This document shows, one piece after another, positions 55,847-64,000 of a stretch of 64,000 nucleotides of DNA (positions within the stretch are counted from its first letter, which is position 1; the number at the start of each line of letters is the position of its first letter). Source of the stretch: Lachnospiraceae bacterium (GTDB taxonomy: Bacteria > Bacillota > Clostridia > Lachnospirales > Lachnospiraceae); contig JAILLN010000029.1 in assembly GCA_024693135.1 (NCBI GenBank), forward strand, positions 1-64,000, read 5' to 3'. The position numbers and the translations under genes are program-made. Under the pieces are notes generated by a model, which had not been told where the DNA came from, made no database searches, and worked only from the letters and a program-made list of their open reading frames with translations.

Positions 55847-57862
55847 TCATACGCTGTACTGCGACAGGTCGGAGTTGATCTCATCCGAATACTGGTTGAG
55901 GTTTTCCGAGATATTGGCGATGCTGTCTGTCTCAGAGCGCAGCTTGCTGTTTTCGGTCACGATCATGTCGCTTAAGCCTAAGACCTCGCTGATGTTGGCG
56001 GCCTGTTCCCTCGTAATGGTCTCGTTTCCGGATGCTACGTCGTTGATCTTTTCAATTCCGTTGGCGATCTCCACGATGCCGTCGGTAGCTTTTGCCACGT
56101 CAGTATAGATCAGGTCGAAGGAACCGTTGGCTTCCTGTACCCCGCTCATGCAGGCTGCCATATCCTTGGCACAGATATCCGCCATGTTGTTGATATTGTC
56201 AATATTCTTCGTGACATCCTCGATCAGGTGCCGGATGGTCTCCGTAGCATCCGAAGACTGATTGGCCAGCACGCCGACCTCCGTGGCCACGACGGCGAAG
56301 CCCTTGCCCATCTCACCGGCTCTGGCGGCCTCGATGGATGCATTCAGGGAGAGCAGGTTGGTCTGCTCGGAGATGGCATTGATGGTATCGGTGATGCCGG
56401 TGATCTCCTCGATGGATTTTGCAGTGGCACGGATCAATCCCGTCAGCTCGTTGATGGTATCATTCAGGGTGCTGACATTCTGGGTCATGCTGGCCATCTC
56501 GTCCTTCCCCTTGGAGGAAGCGGCCAGGGTCTCGTCGCAGAGGCCGCGGACATCTTCCGCGTTCTGGGCCAGCTGGTTGGAAGTGGAGGCCAGCTCCGAG
56601 GCCGCATTGGCAATGTCCTCGATGGAGTGGTTCATCTCATTCAGAGTGGAGTTGAGCTTCTCGATAGACTCGCCCTGATTGCGGTTTGCATCGGAAAGAT
56701 TATGGGAGATGTCAAAGCACTCGCCGGCCCTGCTGTTCATCTGTCCGGAGATATCGGAAAGGCTGTTGAGAGTGGAACGCATCTTCTCGATGTATTCATT
56801 CAGGCTCTCGCTCAAGGTCGTGATCTCATTATTGCCCTCCGGGATAAGCTGTACGGTAAAGTCACCCTTGCTGATGTCCGTGATTCGCTCCGTGACCGTG
56901 GTTACCGGATTGATGGCCTTGCTGATGATGATATGGATCAGGGCAGAAAGGATGGCAAGCAGGATCAAGGCACTGGCAAAGGTCAGGAGCATTACCTTCC
57001 AAATGGTATCGCTGAGCAATGTGGAAGGAGCGGCGCTTACCACCACCCAGGAGGTATCCTCGATATCCGTCCCCGTAAACATCATGGAGCCGGCATCGGT
57101 CTTGGCTGTTATTACCTTTCCCGCATCAGCTGTTGCGCCGGTATTCAGGGAGCTGAATATGGGAGAGAGACCCTTGGCGATGGGATCTGTGGTATCATCC
57201 AGGGTCTGGCCTACGCTGTCGGGATTGCTGCTGATGAGGATATCCCGGGAGTCCTTATTGATGATGTAAAATTTTGTGGCAGGGGAAATGGATTGGAAGC
57301 CGTTCACCTTTTCCGCCACCTTGTCGAAATTGATGTCGCTGCTCAGCACGGTATTGTCTGCCACCATGACGGCGCAGGCCAGGCAGGTCTTTCCGGTGGA
57401 TGCATCCACATAAGGGTCGGAGGTATAGATGTCGCCGTTCTTTGCGAGGGCGCCCTGATACCATGCCCGGTCCGTAAACACGAAGGTGTCGTCCGGTACC
57501 CAGCCGGAGCCATCCAGGAAGACGGATGTGTCTCCGTATGCCATGTAGATGTCCTGGGAATCCGGATCCAGCTTTGTCAGCTCAAACAGCATGGCAAGCA
57601 TGTCCTCGGAGGAAGCCGCCGGCAGGTTCCGGATCACATCTGCTGTCTGGCTTACCCGCTCCTCGATGCTGCTCCACCAGCTGCTGATCTCGCTGGCATA
57701 GGCTACAGATTCCTTGGCAAGGACGCTGTCTGTGAGAAACTGGATATTGTCCACAGCCAGCTTTACCGTGATCTGTGTGATGATTACGATCATGACGGCA
57801 ACATAGATGATTATCTTGCTTAAAAGAGTCTTCTTGAGGGATTTTCTTTTCTTTGGTTTCAT
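55847..57862 (-). CDS. Methyl-accepting chemotaxis protein with dCACHE sensor
   Basis: ATG at 57862 has GAGGAGG upstream; the longer TTG start at 57901 is not supported. 671 residues. The N-terminal membrane helix (about 12-35) leads to a double-CACHE ligand domain with [29 protein letters not shown] and [10 protein letters not shown] near its end. A second helix (about 285-310), HAMP and the signalling domain follow, with hairpin tip [20 protein letters not shown] and [20 protein letters not shown]. dCACHE receptors usually detect amino acids or small organic acids. No CheW-binding pentapeptide tail is present. It implies chemotaxis or taxis-like signalling in the host cell. Confidence 0.93.
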   Translation of the reverse strand: MKPKKRKSLKKTLLSKIIIYVAVMIVIITQITVKLAVDNIQFLTDSVLAKESVAYASEISSWWSSIEERVSQTADVIRNLPAASSEDMLAMLFELTKLDPDSQDIYMAYGDTSVFLDGSGWVPDDTFVFTDRAWYQGALAKNGDIYTSDPYVDASTGKTCLACAVMVADNTVLSSDINFDKVAEKVNGFQSISPATKFYIINKDSRDILISSNPDSVGQTLDDTTDPIAKGLSPIFSSLNTGATADAGKVITAKTDAGSMMFTGTDIEDTSWVVVSAAPSTLLSDTIWKVMLLTFASALILLAILSALIHIIISKAINPVTTVTERITDISKGDFTVQLIPEGNNEITTLSESLNEYIEKMRSTLNSLSDISGQMNSRAGECFDISHNLSDANRNQGESIEKLNSTLNEMNHSIEDIANAASELASTSNQLAQNAEDVRGLCDETLAASSKGKDEMASMTQNVSTLNDTINELTGLIRATAKSIEEITGITDTINAISEQTNLLSLNASIEAARAGEMGKGFAVVATEVGVLANQSSDATETIRHLIEDVTKNIDNINNMADICAKDMAACMSGVQEANGSFDLIYTDVAKATDGIVEIANGIEKINDVASGNETITREQAANISEVLGLSDMIVTENSKLRSETDSIANISENLNQYSDEINSDLSQYSV

Positions 57863-58260
57863 GATGGTTCCTCCTCGAATGATTTTCCGTTCCTTTCTCA
57901 TGTATTATACGATTGAGGAATAAGATTTTTCAACATTTTTTTGCATCATATCAAAGATTTGGAAGGCTCCCCGGGCCGGCCGCCCTTGTTTGCCGCTTAG
58001 GCGGGATAAACAACGGAATAGGCAGGATCGGTTGTAACGCCTTTTTTTTTAGCCTAAAATGAATCTGAAATTTTTTCCGGATCGTACAGATCAGACCTCA
58101 GAAATGACCGATTGCGCATATCCCCCTTATTCTTTCGGGAGAGATGGCCGAAACTCTTGTTAATTGTATGGCTTGCTGCTGTGCTTTTTTTATCTCAGGC
58201 TCCGGAAGGGGTGGGTGGGACGAGGGCACGGGAGCACCCCAAAAGGAAGGAGCGGAACGT
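57863..58260. other. Divergent intergenic region before the giant secreted-protein gene
   Basis: 398 bases without a gene. AAGGAAGGAG at 58242-58251 is the ribosome site of the next gene. AT-rich tracts at 57925-57955 probably hold the chemoreceptor promoter. No consensus pair of hexamers was found for the plus-strand gene. Confidence 0.4.
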
Positions 58261-61200
58261 ATGAAAAAGAAAATCAAGAAGATCCTATGTATGGTGCTGG
58301 CTTTTATCATGACAGCATCGACGGACCTGGCATTGCTGCCATCCCAGCCGGTGCTGGCGGCGGGAGGGGGAGGGGCTGCTGCGCCTTTGCTCACAGAAGC
58401 ATCCTATGAGCCGGTCACCGCAAGGCTGACAGCGACATTTGCCACCACAGAGCTGGATGCCGAGTATTATGAATCCTATCTTCTTACGAAAAAAGATCTG
58501 GGGGAATATGCTTTTGGCACAAAGGAACTAAATGGTGAGACTTACAATATCTGGGGGATCATGTCCTTTGATTCGTCGGATGAGAAGCACGTTACCATAG
58601 ACAGGAGCAGCGGGCAGGTCACGCTTTCCCAGCCGATGTATTTTCAGGATCGCCGGTATGATATGTATCCGAAGCCGGATGAGACGGTTTATGCCGCCGT
58701 GGAAACGCCAAGTGGCGGCTGGAGCAGCCCTTGGGAACTCACCGTTCCTTCTGCAGGCTCGCCCGGTACGGTAAAAGCCACCCTTGCTTCCATCGAACCG
58801 GTTACGGTCCCGGTCGAGGGCGGAGGGGAGAGGACGGCCACGATAGCAACTCTTTCCGTCACATTTGAAAGGGAGGAAGGGGAAAAGGCTTATTTTGCGG
58901 CTGCCCTTGATCCCACAAAAGAATATAAGCTGGGAACCGGCATTCATCATACCCAGCCGGGCATCCGGATCAATGAGTCGGGAGATCCGTACTGGGAAAT
59001 AAACGGAGAAACCCCTTACGATCCGAATGCAAATATCGGCCCGGACGGAGAGAAGATCACGATCGCAAAAGATGATGAGGGCAACGATGTCTCTTTGACA
59101 GCAGAGGTAAAGGTCTGTGAATCGGATAATCCATATGAGGGCTACCAGGATGGAGGCAGCATCTTCATCTGGGCAAAGAAGCTTTCCGGCGACATGATGG
59201 TTTCCTGTACGGATGCCTATATTGAGATCCCCATGTCCGCCTCAAATATCGGCAAGACCTACGTATATACGGACGATCCCGTCCCTACGATCAATACGTC
59301 ATCCCTTCCGGATGCATCCACCCTTTCGAATTATACTGCCACCCTGGAGGGCACGGCGATGCAAGGCGGGGATTTAAGCTGGTCCCTGGAGTCCGGTTCT
59401 TCCCTGCCGGCAGGCCTGACCCTCAGTACCGCAGGTGTGATCTCCGGGCGTCCGACCCAGGAGGGAGAATACTCTTTTACCATCAAATTGACGGAAGCCG
59501 GCCTGGAAAAGGCGGCAACAAAGAAATTCAAGCTCAAGGTCAAGGGAGACAAGCCTGTGATCAACGTGGACACGCCGCTGCCTGCAGCCAGGAAGGGAGT
59601 GCCCTATTCGATCAAGCTGAAGGGCACGGATTCCCGGGGAGGAAGCCTTGCCTGGTCCATGAAGGCGGGAGCCGGGGCATTGCCGGAAGGGCTTTCGCTG
59701 GATGCGGAGGCGGCGGAGATCACGGGCACGCCGGCAAACAGCATTGCAGCCGGCACAGAGTATTCTTTCACGGTAGTTCTTACGGAAACGAAGGATGGCT
59801 CTTCAAAGACGGCAGAGAAGGAGCTTTCTTTGACGGTAAATGATCCTTATCATTATACAGCCCAATATCTCCTGAACGGCGGAAGCAAGGCGGGGGGCGG
59901 AGAGATTCCGGATATCGATGCTTCTGAAGCGGATGAGGTATCTCTTGCGGAGGCTCCGGTTCGTTTGGGCTACCAGTTTAATGGCTGGAGAATTGATAAC
60001 AAGGTCTATGAAGCCGGAGCCAGGCTTCGGATACCGGTCTCTAAAGATAACGATAAGAAATTCGTTTCGGCCCAGTGGGATCTCCTTCCTCCTACGAGCG
60101 TCACATACGATGGGGAGTTTGTGAATACGGTCTATCTGGAGGGAAGCTATGAAGAGGGAGGGCAGCAGTACTCGGTCTTACTTGGAAGCGATTATTATTC
60201 GAAGCCGGGGGAGCATTTCCAAAAGACCGTTTCAGCCCGGGAGATGACGGCTATCCAGGGAAAAGACAAGGCGGCTCTGGAGCTTTGGACTTATGTAAAC
60301 GGTAATCGCACCATGATTGCCAGGCATGAAGGCGTCAGCGAAAACCAGATAACCCTGGAGAAGGTGAACGACAGCATAAAGCTGGTGAAGGGCGTCAAGG
60401 CAGAGGGACTTCAGGAAGGCGTGGATTTCATCCTCAGCCGCCTGTATAGCGTGTCCGATCAATGGTCCTATATCGTCCCGCCCTGCCTGATCGATACAAA
60501 CGAGGCGAAGAAAGCGGTAATCCAGGGACGTCCTTCTTCCCCAAATTACATGAAATACGACTGGAGCAAGGATTATGCGGCGGACGTCCTGGACGGGGAT
60601 GGCTATTATCACATTGCGCCTTCTGAGGTAGAGGAAGGGATCACGGTAGGGGGCACGGTAACATACCAGGGAGCCCCTATGACCGGGATCGAGGTGCTGT
60701 TTACGCAGAATAAATACGGCCAATACCTAAACCGATCTGCCATTACGGATGGGGACGGGAAATATCGGATCTCGGGCCTCTATGCAGACTCCTTAACGAC
60801 CTTCCGGGTTATTTCAGGCGGCCAGAAAGTCTGTGATGGGGAAATTCCCGCCGGGAGCATGACAGCAGACAAAGAGGATCTGGATCTTACGGTGACCACC
60901 GGTTCCGTGTTGATGAATGTATCCATAGATACGGCTGGGCTGGAGGGATTTAGTGAATCAGAACGCCAGAGGGTGGCACGGAGGGTTGGAGAGAACGAAG
61001 CATTTATCACCTTTAAGAAAAAGGGTACGGAAAATGTTGTAGCAAGATCCAATCTGTATCCTTATCAGGGGGATATCTTCTTTTCGGTTCCCGTCAAGGA
61101 CGAAACTGAATTTGACTGGACCATTACGGGTTCTGTGATCCGGGAGGCATCCGGTACCGTCAATCTGGAAAAAGGGGCGGACAGTAAGGAAATATCCCTG

Positions 61201-64000
61201 AAGCCGGCTGCCGGAGCGGCTACAACGCTTTCGGCCGCCATATACAGTACTTATGCCCTGGCCTGGTTTGACGGAGACGGGAGCTATCTGGGAGCCTCTA
61301 GAGACCTTGCTCTTGCGGGAAGCGAAGATACGTATTATTCGGCATGCCCGGGGGGAGCCGGAAGCTATACCCTGGCCCTGATGCCCCAGAACGTGAGCGG
61401 CATCCTTCATCGCAAGGTCAGTCCAAGCGACCCGGAAAGCAGCAGGCTGGAGGATTTTGGGGATGATTCGATACTGAAACGGTGGGATTTCACCCTGGCA
61501 GACGGAGAGGTCAAAAAACTGGAGGGCTGCAATATAGACCAGGATACCTCCAATGCATCCAGGTACGCCACCAGGCCGAATTCCAGTATGTCCGCCGACC
61601 GCAAGAGTTTTGTCAGCACCAGTGAGCTGGTGAAATTCAGCGGGACGATCGGATTGGATTCCGGACTGAAGAATGGAAGCCTGACGAGGTTTGAGATCTA
61701 TCCGACGAATAAGCAGGACGGTGTAAGTTGGAGCAATTCGGCGAATGTGCAGGCCATCGTGCTGGGCGGAAGAAAATTTGATGCGGATGATCTGAGTATG
61801 AGCGGCACAGGGTATTATTACCTGGATCCGTATCCGCCGGTCAGCCTGCCCTGTGAATACTCGATCTATTGTAAGCCCGGCAATGACAGCTGGGATATGC
61901 AGCTTTCGGCATATGCCGACGTGAATTACAGAAACGGAAATGTCTCGTACCAAAGGAGCAGCCAATTAATCGGAAGCGCCATCGTAACCAAGCCCGGCTC
62001 ATTTATCGCAACCCTGTCCTCCTACGTATGCACAGACCAGGTCTATGTCAAGGGGCAGGCACTGCCCGACAGGGAAGTATATGTTTATGACAATGACAGG
62101 ATGATCGGCACAGCCAAAGCAGACTACAGAGGATCCTGGAGCACCATGGTGACCCTTTCCGGCATCGATCCGGATTACATGACGACCCATGTCCTTACCT
62201 GCCAGCCGGAGGGAGGAGACAGGTCGGAAGGGCTCTATGTATTCCATGATGCAAAAGGACCCCAGCTGACCCAGTTTAAGATGGGATGGAAGGAGTATAG
62301 CCGCAATTATGAGATCAATGTGGGGGATTCCTATGTCTTCCACGGTCAGATGAGTGACGTTACCTTTACGGCTCAATTCACTCATCCGGAAAGTCTCACT
62401 GAGACAATCTATACGGGAGAGACAGAGGAGGAATCCCGGAACGCAAAGGTGGTCTTTAAATACTACCTTACAAACGGCGATATGAAGTATGCCTATGCCA
62501 CAGAGGGTGAAGGAGGGGTCTTTACAGCCACCCTGCCCCGTACCCTTTATTCCTCCGTCACCAGTGCGGAGGTGCTCTATGAGCCGAAGCCGGACTGGAA
62601 GCCTTATGATATAGAGGGCGTTACTACGGTCTTGTCCCAGACGGAGATGGATAACCTGAAGGATTCCCTTGGGAATATGGACGAAACGGTTTCCCAGCTT
62701 TTCTCTGAGGATAATAAGGTCACCGTCGAGGAAGATGGGACAATATCAGAGAACTTTGTTATTACCTTTAACGAAGACGGGACAGTGAAGGACCTGCCGG
62801 GATCCTTTGGGGAAGGGGAGGCAGAAGAGGCGAAGGCTGCCCTTCAGCAGTATGTACAGTATAAGAAGGACGCTTTCGGCGTGGTGCCGGAATCCTATGC
62901 GGTGGAATACAATGCGGGGGACACCTTTGCCTGGATGAATCAGGCCGGGGAAGACTGGCTTGCTTCAGACAAAGAGGGCGAGGAAAGCCAGATCGTGCCC
63001 TATGCCATGTATTCCCGGAACTTCACCCTGGCCGATCAGGCAGACTACGATAAAGAGCTTGCACAGCTCAAGGCGCATGCAGGATATCAATACAGCCTGA
63101 AGAACGGGGAGTCAGAGATCGGCAATGAGTTCATATTTACGGATGCCGAGATCAACGGAACCGAGATAGAGGGAGGCAGCTTCCTTGCAGTTGTGACGGC
63201 CTTCCATGATGCGGAACAAGGCATTTACGAGATCGACGCCGAGCTCATGGTGATGTATGGCTTCCAGAGCTTCGGGGATCAAGTCCCGGCTTTGGAGGCT
63301 TCCGGGGAGATCCGCATCCAGAATGCGCCGGAAGCTGTCGGGATCAAGTCTCAGTCCACCACCACCAAGACCCTGGGAAAGGCCGTAGATAACACCGGGA
63401 ACGTAGTGGATATTGGAAGCTTCGGGGTCAAGGTGGTCCAGCAGACAAATGCGGTCAATGCAGTATTTAAATCTGCGGGAACTGCGGCAACGGCAGGGAA
63501 AGTGCTGAAAACGGCAGGGAAAGTGCTGGAGAAAGCCGGAACAGGCCTTGGGGTGCTGTCCCTGGCCCTGGATACCTATAACTATGTGAATTACCGGCAG
63601 GAATCGCCGGAAAATGCGAAGAAGATGCATGATAGTGTCAATATCATCACTCAGTCCCCGGAGTGGAAGATGATCCAGGATGCGATCAACCGCCCCAACG
63701 CTATGTATACATGTCGGACTTCCAATCTTTTCATTGATAAAAATACCCCTACCAGGGAAAACTTCCTGGGAAATGATGGAAGCTGGGGTATCCCCTCCAT
63801 CCGGGACCGGATGCTGATGATGCAGATGTGTGAATCCTATTGGAGATCCGACGACCTGTCTTATTCCACGGCGGCTACGGTAGGCCTCAGCATCAAGGGC
63901 GGCGCCACGGCTACGGCCATCGGAGGAGCCTTCATTCCCGGCGCAGGATGGATCGTCTCCGGTGCGGCCACCGGAGTAGGCATCGTCGGCGGAGGGATAT
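58261..64000 (+). CDS. Giant secreted multidomain surface protein, 3' end beyond the window
   Basis: The frame is open without a stop from ATG 58261 to the window edge, over 1900 codons. It begins with a signal peptide (KKKIKKILCMVLAFIMTAS, cleavage near VLAAGG). Two putative-Ig (He_PIG) domains follow near residues 355-420 and 440-525, with LPAGLTLSTAGVISGRPTQE and ALPEGLSLD. Next is a Listeria/Bacteroides-type repeat (YLLNGGSKAGG, RLGYQFNGW, about 540-600). A carboxypeptidase-regulatory-like module lies near 800-850 (GGTVTYQGAPMTGIEVLF). The last visible 200 residues contain a glycine/alanine helix region (SAGTAATAGKVLKTAGKVLE) and GGATATAIGGAFIPGAGWIV. That C-terminal character recalls membrane-active or pretoxin regions of polymorphic toxins. 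Surface location is well supported; function is not. Confidence 0.85.
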   Translation, partial: MKKKIKKILCMVLAFIMTASTDLALLPSQPVLAAGGGGAAAPLLTEASYEPVTARLTATFATTELDAEYYESYLLTKKDLGEYAFGTKELNGETYNIWGIMSFDSSDEKHVTIDRSSGQVTLSQPMYFQDRRYDMYPKPDETVYAAVETPSGGWSSPWELTVPSAGSPGTVKATLASIEPVTVPVEGGGERTATIATLSVTFEREEGEKAYFAAALDPTKEYKLGTGIHHTQPGIRINESGDPYWEINGETPYDPNANIGPDGEKITIAKDDEGNDVSLTAEVKVCESDNPYEGYQDGGSIFIWAKKLSGDMMVSCTDAYIEIPMSASNIGKTYVYTDDPVPTINTSSLPDASTLSNYTATLEGTAMQGGDLSWSLESGSSLPAGLTLSTAGVISGRPTQEGEYSFTIKLTEAGLEKAATKKFKLKVKGDKPVINVDTPLPAARKGVPYSIKLKGTDSRGGSLAWSMKAGAGALPEGLSLDAEAAEITGTPANSIAAGTEYSFTVVLTETKDGSSKTAEKELSLTVNDPYHYTAQYLLNGGSKAGGGEIPDIDASEADEVSLAEAPVRLGYQFNGWRIDNKVYEAGARLRIPVSKDNDKKFVSAQWDLLPPTSVTYDGEFVNTVYLEGSYEEGGQQYSVLLGSDYYSKPGEHFQKTVSAREMTAIQGKDKAALELWTYVNGNRTMIARHEGVSENQITLEKVNDSIKLVKGVKAEGLQEGVDFILSRLYSVSDQWSYIVPPCLIDTNEAKKAVIQGRPSSPNYMKYDWSKDYAADVLDGDGYYHIAPSEVEEGITVGGTVTYQGAPMTGIEVLFTQNKYGQYLNRSAITDGDGKYRISGLYADSLTTFRVISGGQKVCDGEIPAGSMTADKEDLDLTVTTGSVLMNVSIDTAGLEGFSESERQRVARRVGENEAFITFKKKGTENVVARSNLYPYQGDIFFSVPVKDETEFDWTITGSVIREASGTVNLEKGADSKEISLKPAAGAATTLSAAIYSTYALAWFDGDGSYLGASRDLALAGSEDTYYSACPGGAGSYTLALMPQNVSGILHRKVSPSDPESSRLEDFGDDSILKRWDFTLADGEVKKLEGCNIDQDTSNASRYATRPNSSMSADRKSFVSTSELVKFSGTIGLDSGLKNGSLTRFEIYPTNKQDGVSWSNSANVQAIVLGGRKFDADDLSMSGTGYYYLDPYPPVSLPCEYSIYCKPGNDSWDMQLSAYADVNYRNGNVSYQRSSQLIGSAIVTKPGSFIATLSSYVCTDQVYVKGQALPDREVYVYDNDRMIGTAKADYRGSWSTMVTLSGIDPDYMTTHVLTCQPEGGDRSEGLYVFHDAKGPQLTQFKMGWKEYSRNYEINVGDSYVFHGQMSDVTFTAQFTHPESLTETIYTGETEEESRNAKVVFKYYLTNGDMKYAYATEGEGGVFTATLPRTLYSSVTSAEVLYEPKPDWKPYDIEGVTTVLSQTEMDNLKDSLGNMDETVSQLFSEDNKVTVEEDGTISENFVITFNEDGTVKDLPGSFGEGEAEEAKAALQQYVQYKKDAFGVVPESYAVEYNAGDTFAWMNQAGEDWLASDKEGEESQIVPYAMYSRNFTLADQADYDKELAQLKAHAGYQYSLKNGESEIGNEFIFTDAEINGTEIEGGSFLAVVTAFHDAEQGIYEIDAELMVMYGFQSFGDQVPALEASGEIRIQNAPEAVGIKSQSTTTKTLGKAVDNTGNVVDIGSFGVKVVQQTNAVNAVFKSAGTAATAGKVLKTAGKVLEKAGTGLGVLSLALDTYNYVNYRQESPENAKKMHDSVNIITQSPEWKMIQDAINRPNAMYTCRTSNLFIDKNTPTRENFLGNDGSWGIPSIRDRMLMMQMCESYWRSDDLSYSTAATVGLSIKGGATATAIGGAFIPGAGWIVSGAATGVGIVGGGI

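Noticed and set aside
56228-57823. 531-codon plus-strand frame opposite the chemoreceptor
   Set aside because: The minus-strand chemoreceptor has clear domains over the same bases. The antisense product has no recognisable motif and no ribosome site.

Overview
The window looks like chromosomal DNA from a moderately GC-rich (roughly 55 percent by eye) Gram-positive anaerobe of the class Clostridia, most likely a Lachnospiraceae relative. The pointers are strong AGGAGG-type ribosome sites, ATGA/TAATG-coupled operons, YesM/YesN-type two-component regulation, PadR/HAAS pairs, very large secreted proteins with Ig-like repeats, and members of the AAA-ATPase_like/PD-(D/E)XK family. No rRNA, tRNA, CRISPR array or complete insertion sequence was seen.

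Layout. 1-2727 is the 3' end of a large repeat-bearing surface protein. 2929-9781 is an apparently self-regulated envelope operon: PadR repressor, HAAS-domain membrane protein, DUF4097 protein, HlyD/MacA-like adaptor, MacB-like ATPase and FtsX-like permease. 9840-13822 is a cysteine and Fe-S operon (cysteine desulfurase, IscU scaffold, two reverse-transsulfuration enzymes). 14021-17912 holds a hybrid histidine kinase convergent with a diguanylate cyclase. 18071-29633 is an L-rhamnose locus: ABC importer (rhaTPQ plus rhaS), a YesM/YesN-like sensor and AraC-type regulator, mutarotase, isomerase and kinase. The aldolase is not present.

29751-35462 is an unstable zone with two intact tandem amidohydrolase paralogues, scraps of at least one further copy, a headless histidine phosphatase, a nonsense-interrupted membrane-protein tail and small orphan genes. 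35459-42361 is a three-gene minus-strand operon: a possible YbjN-fold protein, a 1363-residue protein with a Q/E/T-rich linker and buried hydrophobic helices, and an AAA+ ATPase of the kind found in contractile-injection-system loci. This is the best candidate here for an undescribed system. 42480-47546 carries a second diguanylate cyclase, a small membrane protein with an XRE regulator, a metallo-beta-lactamase-fold enzyme, glutathione peroxidase and a flavodoxin.

47539-55803 is accessory DNA: tandem repeats, an orphan gene, an XRE regulator, a lipase-Ig fusion whose AT-rich front is joined to a GC-rich tail, an AAA-ATPase_like gene with an apparent internally deleted relic about 5 kb away, and a deleted PD-(D/E)XK-type pseudogene. 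55847-57862 is a chemoreceptor. 58261 to the window end is a giant secreted protein that continues past the edge.

Several true starts lie downstream of the longest open frame and were chosen from ribosome-binding sites. At least three genes (14021, 21755, 35259) have a -10-like hexamer 6-7 nt before the ATG and no ribosome site, suggesting leaderless transcripts.
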